Shown piece by piece: positions 11,632 through 21,500 of a stretch of DNA of 64,000 nt. The position numbers and the translations under genes were made by a program. The stretch's first letter is position 1. Every line of letters begins with the position of its first letter. A model generated the notes under the pieces. It had not been told where the DNA came from, did not search any database, and saw nothing but the letters and a program-made list of their open reading frames with translations. Source of the DNA: Dipteris shenzhenensis (Eukaryota; Polypodiophyta; Polypodiopsida; Gleicheniales); NCBI GenBank assembly GCA_047967505.1, contig CM106539.1; one strand, written 5' to 3'.

Positions 11632-11633
11632 TT

Positions 11634-11646
11634 TGGAATCAGAGCC
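11634..11646 (+). other. Primer-binding site of gypsy-2 (initiator tRNA-Met type)
   Basis: TGGAATCAGAGCC lies two bases after the LTR end and differs at one base from the usual TGGTATCAGAGCC complement of the tRNA-iMet 3' end. Confidence 0.65.
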
Positions 11647-12894
11647 GAGGCTATGTTCAGTCGCTAGATGTTTATGCGGCTTGTGATGGTCAACAAACGT
11701 TGTTGTAGTACTGATAATCTACGGATTTCCATATGCAAGTAATTCGGAGAAGTCTTTAACGACTGTTTTGCCGTGATGACCAGAGAAGAAATTATGACGT
11801 GTTGATGGCGTTTTATTTGTAGTCACAAGGTTTTCTGGTGAAGGCAGCACGCAAGGCATATGACGAGTAAATGTGAGCAACGAATGGGGTTCATAGCGTA
11901 TGGGTTGAAGGCTTGTGCACTTGAATCAGAAGATGGTCGACCAGCAGCTATCAGGTTCTGGCAGAAGGAGGCTGCCACTGACTGCCTTCCAGCACCAGAA
12001 AGAATCACGAGAAAAGACAACCAGCAATCTGCAACCAACCAGCCATGAGGTCGTCCACCAAACTGAGGATTTCAGCCCATAGCAATCTCCGATTTCAGTC
12101 TGCAAGAACTAGACAGGAGCCAGGAGTTAGGCGACCAGAAATACGGCCTCAAAGAGTGAAAAAGAAGCAATCTGTCATGAAGAATGTCGAGAAAAGCATC
12201 AGAAAAGGCTAAGAATGGAGACACCCAGGCCCAGGGAGCATGCCAGCAACAGGAAACACCAGCCGAAGAAGATCTGTCGCGAAAAACTCAGCAAAAACGC
12301 CTTCAGCCAGCAACAAGAGAGCTCCACAAATCCGCACTCTCTCCAAAAAGACTCTCTGGTAGGGATGAAGACCCAGAACAGCAGGATAGGGTAGGATAGG
12401 GCTCCAAGACCTTCCAGGTGCTTCCAGATGGGACACACAGGCACCACAAGTCAAGCATACAGCCCAAGTACACACACACACACAAGACACATGGCAAAGT
12501 GGATGTGGGAATTTAATGGCTCTAGGGGGTCACTTTTTAGACATGACCCTAGTGAATGGAACCTCTAGGGGGTCACTTTTTAAAGCATGACCCTAGTGAA
12601 TGGAACCTCTAGGAGGTCACTTTTTAAAGCATGACCCTACTGCATGGAACCAAGCTAATAGCACTAGGAATTACACTTGTTGCACACTTAATCATAGGTG
12701 CCCTTTGGACATTAATTAATGCCCCTAGCCCGGCACCCCTAGGCCAAATTCAGTGGCGGTTAGTTTAATCACTTCGCCCCATGACACATGTCTATGAAGG
12801 ACGCACTTTGGGAAAGATGCATAGGAATGCTTTTTCAAGAGATAAATCTGTTAGAGCTGAAAGAAAATCGCAGCTCACACATAGTGATGTGTAT
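11647..12894 (+). other. Non-coding leader of gypsy-2 and unassigned sequence
   Basis: No credible protein on either strand. The part next to the primer site should be the untranslated leader (gypsy-1 has about 960 bp there). The gag that should follow is absent, so the element is truncated. A tandem repeat (12520-12650) lies within. Up to 12894 nothing else is recognised. Confidence 0.4.
12520..12650. repeat. Tandem repeat, three units of 43-44 bp
   Basis: Units 12520-12562, 12563-12606 and 12607-12650 share CTCTAGGGGGTCACTTTTTA and CATGACCCTA with few changes. Inside each unit GGGGTCA and TGACCCT form a short inverted pair. Confidence 0.85.
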
Positions 12895-13644
12895 TAGGAC
12901 ACCATCTTTGGGACAGCATTTGTATCCAGGCTCGGAGCTGACCCTTCTTGCCCTCGCTGCCTTTCTGCTTTGGAGACAATACAGCACTGCCTTTGGGATT
13001 GCAGACAAGCGAGAATCATATGGAAGGGGATTGCAAGACTTTTCAGCACTTTTGTTCGCCTACCTTTCTATATGACCTGGGGATCAGTGGCTTGGCTTAC
13101 TCTTTCAGGGCCCCAGGTATTTTTTGAGAGACTTGATTCCTCTTGGGCTCTTCACATCCGACGACACCTTGTGGAGTCGTGCTCTCTAGAGGATATTCCA
13201 GCCACTCTTTTCAGGGCTGCTCACTCCTCGGTCGACTCTCCATGGGAGATCCTAGCTAGCATTGCAGCATGGCACATTTGGAGAGCCAGATGCACTGAGG
13301 CTTTGGAGGGTTCTCAGGTTCACCCTTCTCAGATCTTGGCCAGTACTTGGACAGATACGATACACACTCTGATGGCCATTTGGGTGACCATGCAGGGATC
13401 ATCTCGAGCAGCCTCCTCCAAGAGAGTTACTTTTCTCAGCGATTGGAGAGACTCTCCCTTCTTTGCTGAGACTTCTATAGGGTTGAGATGGCATTTTCAG
13501 CCTCAGCCTTGGTTTCTTTCTACCTCATTCCTTTGAGGTTTTTTTTATTACATGCTTAGCATGGTGTATTTTCGCACAGAGCTTGCTCTAGCGGGTTTCC
13601 TTCTTACTTAATAGAAGTCTCTTTTTTTTTCTTTTTTTTTTTAA
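12895..13644 (+). mobile_element. LINE 3' fragment (LINE-A family)
   Basis: Encodes the ORF2 C-terminus: zinc ribbon CPRCLSALETIQHCLWDC near 12950-13005, then a reading open to 13536 ending QPQPWFLSTSFL, parallel to LINE-A 8384-8959. The 3' UTR repeats TTAATAGAAGTCTC and ends in a T/A-rich tail at about 13619-13644. It is heavily 5' truncated and inserted in, or joined to, copia-2 just before the integrase codons KSEVF. No target duplication was found. Confidence 0.8.
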
Positions 13645-16050
13645 AAAGCCAAATCTGAAGTGTTCTCATGCTTTCAGAGGTGGCTGAATATGGTTGAGAA
13701 TGAATCAGAAATGCAAGCTTGTCACCCTCAACACAGATAGGGAGGGAGAGTATATGTCAAAGGAGTTTGATGTATTTTTGTCTTCACGAGGTATTGTTCA
13801 CTCATGCACTACTCCTTACACTCCTCAGCATAATCATGTTCTTGAAAGAAAGAACAGGTCCACTATGGAGATGGCCAGATGCATGCTTAAGGCCAAATCC
13901 TTGCCCAATAAATTCTAGCTTGATGCATTGATGTGTGCCAACTATGTGCTGAATAGATCACCTACAAGGGCATTGAGGACGGTTACACCTTATGAAGCAT
14001 GGAAAGGCTAGGAAGCCTTTACTTTCACACATGAGAGTTTTTTGGTCTCTTGCATATTTTCATGTACCATCTCAGTTGAGACATAAGCTTGATGATAAGG
14101 CAATCAAATGCATATTTATTGGTTACAGTCAAGAGAGAAGAGGGTATCAGTTGTACCAACCAAATACTGGGAAGATTATTGTCAGTAGAGATGTCATCTT
14201 TGCTGAACATTCAGCTTCTCCTCTTGTGGACTGCAAAGGTAAGCCAGAAGGTGACATGTTTGATGCCTTTGACTCTTGCTTAACTCTTCTTTCCTCAGAG
14301 GAGAACTTTGACCAGCAACATGAGCATCCTGCAAGCCCTCCAACAAGCAATGATCAGCCAGCACCCCATGCTGATTTGCAGGTTTCTCTTCCAGCACAAA
14401 ATCATCCCACTATTCATGATGCAGTGATTGAAGAAAGAGCTGTCAATAGATAGCAAAGGCAAGTTTCCAGATGGCTTCTTGACACACTGAGGGACAGCAA
14501 ACAAGATCAACCTCTTGTTGCCTGGACAAGATCAGGGAATAGACAGATGCATGGTCACTTTCTTGAGTTTGCACTCCTTGCTACAGCTTGCAATGAAGAG
14601 CCTTTGTGCCATAAAGATGCTTTTGACAGCCAAGAGTGGATGGATGCAATGAGAGCTGAGCTATAATCTATTGCCAAAAATGACACATGGGAATTAGTAG
14701 ATCTCCCTCCCAGCAAGCATGCCATTGGTACCCGGTGGGTCTACAATTTAAAAAGGAAATCTGATGGCAACATAGATCGACACAAAGCCCGTCTTGTTGC
14801 AAAAGGGTATGCCCAACAACAAGGCATTGACTTTGAGGAGACCTTTGCTCCCACTTCCAGGATTACTACTATTAGATGTGTCATTGCCATTGCAGCCCAT
14901 CACCATTGGCAAGTGCACCAGCTTGACATCAAGACTGCCTTTCTTCACGAGGATCTGCAGGAAGAAGTTTATGTGACACAACCTCCTGGCTTTGAGATTG
15001 TTGGCTCTGAAAACAAGGTATGCTGGCTGAGAAAAGCCCTTTATGGTTTGAAGCAGGCACCCAAGGCATGGTATGCTAAAATTCATGCACACTTACTGTC
15101 CTTTGGTTTTCAAAATAGCCCCACAGAGCCCACTCTTTATGTCCATGGGAGTGGATCTGATTTTTTTAGTGCTGATTTTATATGTGGATGACATGCTGAT
15201 CACGGGCCCTGATACTCAGCATATTGCAGCTTTCAAGGCTTATTTGCAGCAAGCTTTTGAAATGTCAGACATGGGACAGCTGCACTATTATTTGGGCATT
15301 CAGTTTGCTCATGTTGAGGGGGGTATTATGATGTCACAGTCGAAGAATATTGGACAGCTCCTTGATTGTTTTCAGTTTGAGGATTGCAAGCCCATCTCTA
15401 CTCTAGTGGACCCTGGCTTCAAATTTTCAGCTCATGATGGGAGCCCACCATGTGATACCACTCTTTACCAGCACGTTGTTGGATGTCTCATTTACTTATG
15501 CCACACCAGACCTGACTTACAGTATGCAGTATCCCAGCTCAGTAGGTTCATGCACATGCTCAGTTCACAGCATTGGCAGGTAGTGAAGAGTCTTCAGATA
15601 TCTCAGAGGCACTCAGGATTTAGCCCTGTTCTATGGTGATCAAGGTTCACTTACCATGCATGCTTACACGGATAGTGACTGGGCAGGTTGTTCCGACACC
15701 AGAGTGTCACATACCGGCAACTGTTTTTTGCTTGGCAGTTCATGGATGAGGCTGAGTATAGGGCAGCCTTCACCGCTACAGGAGAGTGTGTCTGGCTTCG
15801 ACAATTACTTACAGATCTTGGTATTCGCCAGACATCCTCCACTATGGTCTACACTGATATCCCAAGTGCTTTGGCCATTGCGCGTAATCCAGTGTTTCAT
15901 GTGCGTACCAAGCACATTAAAGTTCACTATCATTATGTTCGAGAGCGGTTGTCAGTAGGAGACATAGAGTTGTCCTACCTTCCCACAGAGGACAACATAG
16001 CAAATATGTTTACAAAGGCACTTCCTTGTCCCAAGTTCGAAGTCTTTCTT
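13645..16050 (+). pseudogene. Ty1/copia pol remnant (copia-2): integrase to RNase H
   Basis: Starts inside integrase (KSEVFSCFQ) and continues with the second catalytic Asp (LNTDREGEY) and Glu (LERKNRS). LRHKLDDKAIKCIFIGYS follows, then reverse transcriptase (DRHKARLVAKGYAQQ, LDIKTAFLHEDLQEEV), the active box LYVDDMLITG near 15180, and RNase H (YTDSDWAGCSD, EAEYRAAF, TKHIKVHYHYVRERL, NIANMFTKALP). Stops near 13916 and 14452 and frameshifts near 14010, 15150 and 15700 inactivate it. The first integrase Asp, protease and gag are missing on the left. It is the best-preserved copia pol here and a useful reference for copia-1, to which it is closely related. Confidence 0.9.
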
Positions 16051-16549
16051 CAGGTACTCACACTTGGACTCATTTACTCTAGGACACTCACACTAGGAAT
16101 CCGATGTCCAAGAAACCTGCCTTCGGAGCTAGGGTGAGTGGCTCTGGAAGACAAACATGATGGTGACATCTAGACTATGCATCCCATGGGATCTCAGAGG
16201 CTAAAGTTTGAGCATGATTTAGAGGTTGAACTAAGCACTCTCATGGCTTAAGATACAGCATGATTAGAGGTTCATGTCTACGCATGGATGCATGACCAGC
16301 TTATAGGTTAGGGAAATGCATCAACATCCTGAGACTCGGTCAAGCCTGATACGAAAACACTATCAAACTACAACTAAAGCATCCCCCTTGTCTCCTAGCT
16401 TGGTATAGATAAATAGTAGAGCCCTTTATGAAACAAGGCACATCAAAACACACTCTATTTATTAGTCACCTCTGGGGGACTAGCCAAGGCAGAGTACCTG
16501 ACACGCACACGACTCTCAAAGCCCAATCAGAACACTTGCAGTAAAGGCC
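16051..16549. other. Unassigned, between copia-2 and an opposite-strand copia piece
   Basis: No coding signal. A 31-bp direct repeat copy (16068-16098) sits at its left end. The rest may be 3' non-coding or LTR sequence of copia-2, but no LTR pair is visible. Confidence 0.35.
16068..16098. repeat. 31-bp direct repeat, left copy
   Basis: ACTCATTTACTCTAGGACAC... also occurs exactly at 17098-17128, the outer edge of the minus-strand LTR-like segment. The left copy could be the stub of that element's second LTR. Confidence 0.7.
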
Positions 16550-16800
16550 TTCTTCTCAAGTCCAATAGAGGGTCCAGCTTTGTCATCATCTTCATCAGTC
16601 TCCTACGCAACCAGGTTTTCAAGCTCCTTCAATTGCTCTTTACCCATCTTCTAGAAGCATCTATCATCGGAGTGTTCGAGCTTGTTGCAGTAGGTACATT
16701 TCAATGGCTTGCCTTTCTTTCTTGATTTGTTTTTTGAGGAGTATAGCTTCTCAAGTTCTAGTGAAGCTCCAGCTTTCTCTACAACACGGTGGTCCTCATC
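16550..16800 (-). pseudogene. copia gag remnant with CCHC zinc knuckle
   Basis: Minus-strand reading has a basic stretch (NKSRKKGKPLK), then the zinc knuckle CTYCNKLEHSDDRCF and an acidic tail, with stops soon after. Gag knuckles package the element RNA. A primer-binding site and an LTR-like segment on the same strand lie immediately to the right, so this is the 5' part of a minus-strand copia element with pol lost. Confidence 0.65.
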
Positions 16801-16866
16801 AATAGCAATAAGCTCTTTCTTTTCATGTCGAATATCTTTGAAATTTGTAGGTCAGGACGAAGTCCT

Positions 16867-16878
16867 GCTCTGATACCA
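16867..16878 (-). other. Primer-binding site (initiator tRNA-Met type)
   Basis: Minus strand TGGTATCAGAGC directly follows the end (…CCCAACA) of the LTR-like segment to its right. Confidence 0.75.
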
Positions 16879-17121
16879 TGTTGGGAAGACATGGTGAGTG
16901 GGAGAGAAGAGGAGAATCACATGATGTGGACAGCAATGGCAAAGTACTTAGTGGATATGACTGATAATGATAGGAGAAGTACAATGCCACTTTATAGGCA
17001 AGGCAAGCCTCAGACACTGCATCACATGTGAGGTCATAGAAGGAGCTCACACCTGATCCACTTGCACCAATGGGACAAGCACTCTTCACACTCTACAACT
17101 CATTTACTCTAGGACACTCAC
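16879..17121 (-). repeat. 5' LTR of a minus-strand copia remnant
   Basis: On the minus strand this runs from TGTGAGTGTCC to CTTCCCAACA, about 243 bp, with TATAAAG near 16995-17001 as a likely TATA box. It is placed by the adjacent primer site. The 31-bp repeat at its outer edge recurs at 16068. Confidence 0.6.
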
Positions 17122-17128
17122 ACTAGGA
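17098..17128. repeat. 31-bp direct repeat, right copy
   Basis: Exact copy of 16068-16098, spanning the outer edge of the LTR-like segment. Confidence 0.7.
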
Positions 17129-18039
17129 CTCTGCTATCCACAAGAGGAGCAAATGATGCTGATACAGCTTGTATAAGTTCACTATGTGATACATATGAAC
17201 CTAACTGTTTTGAGCATGCTAAAGACAATGAGCATTGGATGAGAGCCATGAGATCAAAGTTTGATTCTATCCAAAAATCCAATACATCGGAACTAGTGGA
17301 TTTGCCCAAAGGAAAGAAAGCTATTCGAACAATGTACGTGGGGTACAAGGCAAGATTGGTTGCCAAAGGCTATTTTCAGCAAAAGGGGCTAGATTATGAT
17401 GACACCATTGCCCCCACTTCCAAGATGACCACCATCAGATGTGTTGTTTCATTGACTGCTCATTTTTTGTGGAAAGTAGTTCAATTATATCAAAAGAGCT
17501 TCCTCAATGGGAGCTTGCATGAAGAAGCATATTGAGTCAGCCTGTTGTTTTCAGATGCCTAGTCAAGAAGAAAAAGAGTATGCAAGGTGCATAAGGCAAT
17601 TTATGGGCCACAACAAGCCCCACGGGTTTGGTATGAGAAGATTTATACACTATAGGGTCTACAAAATAGTCTAACTGAGTATATACTTTATGTCAACTTT
17701 CAAGAAGGACAAGAAGGATTTGCTGATTGTCATCCTGTATGCGGAAGATATGTTGCTCACAGGCACAAATGAAGAGAAGATTGCAGATTTCAAGAATGAT
17801 CTTAAAGTTTCATTTGAGATGTCTGATCTACCAGTCTTACAGTAACTATCTGGGCATTCAGTTTATGCAACTAGATGAAGGTATTGTGCTCAAACAGTCA
17901 AAATATATTTAGGGACTATTATAAAGGTTCAATTTTCAGGATTGCAAACCCATTTCTACTCCCATTGGCCAAGGCTGAGGCTGCCATGCACAATGCAGAT
18001 CAAACTTTTGATGATGTTACATACAGCCAGGCTGTTGGA
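17125..18039 (+). pseudogene. Ty1/copia reverse transcriptase remnant (copia-3), part 1
   Basis: Reading includes NEHWMRAMRSKFDSI, YKARLVAKGYFQQKG and TIAPTSKMTTIRCVV, then after frameshifts PQQAPRVWYEKI and a decayed catalytic region, ending YSQAVG at 18039. Many stops. Gypsy-1 is inserted exactly here; the reading resumes at 24641. Confidence 0.8.
18035..18039. repeat. Left target-site duplication of gypsy-1
   Basis: TTGGA before the TG of the left LTR, repeated at 24641-24645. Confidence 0.9.
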
Positions 18040-18497
18040 TGTTACCATAAATCTCTATCCTAACCACTACTGCAGATCACGGGAGTAGCACCTCTCTTGT
18101 CCACCCAGCCAAACTGCCAAACTTCAAGCATGAGAGAGAGAACTATTACGAAATCACGTCAATCCCAATTCTTCATTCTTTCACAAGCCTTGACAGACCC
18201 CAATTCCCTAGATAGATCTAGATGCCACATGTCATCCATATAGGGCCTTTCTAATGCAACATTTCACCCCTCTCTTGGGATGCATTTAATTCCTTGCCCC
18301 TAGGCACATTCTTTGCACTAGGCCCCTGGTCTCAGATCTATCTAGTCCGGTGCTATCAGCCCTCACCTAGGACCTTGACATTAATCCCTCCCGATCATTT
18401 ACATAAAGCGCAAACACATATATTACAAAGATAGATCCTATAAGGGAAATGTCGACTGATTCTTCCGAGGTCATGCTACCTCGGCTAGAGCGTAACA
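18040..18497 (-). repeat. gypsy-1 3' LTR (458 bp)
   Basis: Runs TGTTACCATAAATC to GAGCGTAACA on the plus strand. Differs from 24183-24640 only near 18171-18188 (CCCAATT/CAAATTT-type changes and one T/C). Confidence 0.95.
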
Positions 18498-18509
18498 TTC
18501 CTTCCCTCT
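18498..18509 (-). other. gypsy-1 polypurine tract
   Basis: Minus strand AGAGGGAAGGAA lies directly before the 3' LTR. The polyprotein TGA (18512-18510) abuts it with no spacer. Confidence 0.85.
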
Positions 18510-21500
18510 TCAGACATCAGCGTCCTCGATGATAAAGTCTGGGAACACTCTCCGCAACTGATATACGGACTCCCAGGTAGCTTCGGATAGAGGCTGACCA
18601 TGCCATGCAACCAACACCGTGGGTATCTTCCGATTTCGTATTTGCATTGTTCCTCGGTCCAGGATTCTTGTTGGTTTGCGCCTTGCAATATCCTCTATCT
18701 CCTGAAACAAAACCACACCTTCGATTAGTGAGTCACCAGTATGTAAAAATTTCTTTAAACGTGAAACATGAAAAACCGGGTGCACCTTACACCCCTGTGG
18801 CAATTCTAATTTATAGGCTACACTGCCTATTCTCTTTAGAATTAACCACGGCCCACAGTATCGAGGTGATAACTTAGCACACTCTCCTGAAGTCAACGAC
18901 TTCGAGTGCGAAGGAATTCTGAGAAAAACTTTTTCTCCTTCTTCAAATACTCTTATAGACCGATTTTCATCCGCATACACCTTGGCTCTATCCATAGCCT
19001 GGCGGATATTAGCTCTCGCAAGTGCTAGCATCTCCTGCATCTGAACCACAAAGTTCGCGGCACTAGGCACTTTCTGAGGTACTCCAACTATAGTTGGATT
19101 GGCTGGCCTATAACCATAGTTCAGCTCAAACGGACTGAACCCAATAGATGAATGTTTCCTGTCATTGTAGGCAAACTCCAACAATGGCAACCACTTGTCC
19201 CATGTATGTTGCCTCAATGACACATATGCCCTCAGCATATCCTCTAAAGTCTGGTTGACTCTCTCCGTCTGACCATCCGTCTCAGGATGATCCCCACTAC
19301 TCATTCCCAACTCAGTCCTTAGTGTCTCAAATACCGCTGTCCAAAAATGACCGGTAAACCTGACATCTCTGTCTGACACTATGGATCTAGGCAATCCATG
19401 CAGACGAAATATATGTCTAATAAACAACTCCGCTACTTGCGGGGCACTAATAGACTCTCTAGTCGGAATGAAGTGAGCCATCTTGGTTAGACGATCAACC
19501 ACCACAAGGATAGAATTATACCCTCCTTGTGTTGCAGGTAGTCCTACAATAAAATCCATGGAAATGCTCTCCCACTTACTTAGTGGTATTTCCAAGGGCT
19601 GTAAAAGTCCGGGTGGCTTCACCCGCTCGGCCTTACTTACCTGACACGAGAAACACCGTGTCACATATTCATGAATATGCTTTTTCATCTTTGGCCAAAA
19701 GAAGTCTCGCTTCACGAGATCATATGTCTTCTCGACACCTGGATGTCCCGCACACGGGCTATCATGGCATTGTCGAATGACTCTCTGCCTGAGATCATTC
19801 TGACCAGGTACTACAACCTTGCCATTTCTAACTAGCATACCATCCCTTATGGTATATCTTGCATAAGTTTGGCCTTTTCTGGATGCCAGGTCATCCTTTT
19901 CATTTTCCCCGGGTTTTAACACATGAGCCTTAGGCCATAAGCTCTGGACAAACTCGTCCACCTTCTGAGTTTCTCTGATCTCGGTCATTAGAGCACTCTC
20001 TAATACCGTGAAACTCAGGTTGTGCATAATGCGAGACAACGCATCAGCTACCTTGTTGTCTTTTCCTCTTCGGTACCGAATCGTTAGATTAAACTCCTGC
20101 ATGAGCTCTGCCCACCTAGCTTGGCGGCCCCTCAAGTCAGGCTGTTTACAGAAATGTTTCAGAGTATCATGATCCACATCCACATAAAACTCTGAACCAT
20201 ACAGATAATGCCTCCATGTTTTCAAAGCATGGATAACTGCATACAACTCCAATTCATGAGTTGGCCAATTCCTTTGAGAGGGAGAAAGCTTCTTGCTTTC
20301 AAAGGCTACTGGCCTTCCCTCTTCAAGGAGGACTGCTCCTACCGCAATGCCACTTGCATCGGTTTCTAGGAACAACGGTTTCTGGGGATCAACTATCTTT
20401 AACACCGGTCCTAAGACCACAGCTTGTTTTATGGTGTTAAAACTTTCTTGTTGATTCTGTCCCCAAATAAAAGGTACTTTATCTGAGGTCAGATCAGTCA
20501 ATGGCGATACTATTCCGGAATATCCTTTGATATGCCTTCTATAAAACTGGACAAATCCCAAGAATGATCGCAACGCGGTCAGACTCTGAGGGATTGGCCA
20601 AGTTAGTATCGCAGCCACTTTCTTCGGATCCATTTCTACCCCCTGTGGAGTAATTATGAACCCTAGATACTCAAGCCTAACCATACACAGTATAGTTTTC
20701 TTTTTATTCACATAAAGACTGGCTTTCCTCAAAGTACTGAACACTATCCTTAAGTGTTCACGATGTTCAGTAAGACTTTTACTGAATATCAAAATGTCGT
20801 CAATAAAATGTACTACGAACTTTCCGATATACGGTCGTAGTAAGTCGTTCATAAGCATGACGAAGGTCGCTGGAGCATTGGTAAGTCCGAAGGGCATTAC
20901 CAAAAACTCATAATGACCAAACCTGCTTCTAAAAGCGGTTTTATGCACATCCTCGGCTCTAATCCGGATCTGATGATAGCCGCACTTAAGATCTATCTTG
21001 CTGAAAATCACGGCTCCATGTAATGCATCTAGCAAATCATCAATCCGAGCCATCGGATACCTGTGCTTAACAGTGATATTATTCAATGCTCTGTAATCTA
21101 TACAGAGGCGAAACGTATCATCCTTTTTCCTCTTTAATATCACTGGTGAAGCAAAAGGTGAGAAACTTGGTTGAATCTGCCCCAACTTGAGATATTCTTC
21201 CAGTTGCCTACGCACCTCCGCTTCTTCAGTAAAGCTCATTCTATAGGGAGGTCTATTTACAGGTTCTGCCCCCGGGATCAGTTCAATCTTATGCTGAACT
21301 TTCCGTTCTGGAGGTAACCCATAAGGTAGTTCATCCCTAAAACATTCAGAGAACTCCTCTGTTATAAGATTAGCCAGCTTGGCCATCTCATCACTTTGCA
21401 TAACATCAGTGCTAGCCGAAGACTCATCCACCGACTCTACCGATGCTGTGCAAAGGTATAAAGACTCTACTTGAGCCTTTCTGATTTCCATCACGAAAAC

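Noticed and set aside
12199-12497. Hydrophobic Cys-rich minus-strand open readings that look like signal-peptide proteins
   Set aside because: Three overlapping frames across CA-repeat and gypsy-2 leader sequence; no conserved motif, so chance is more likely.
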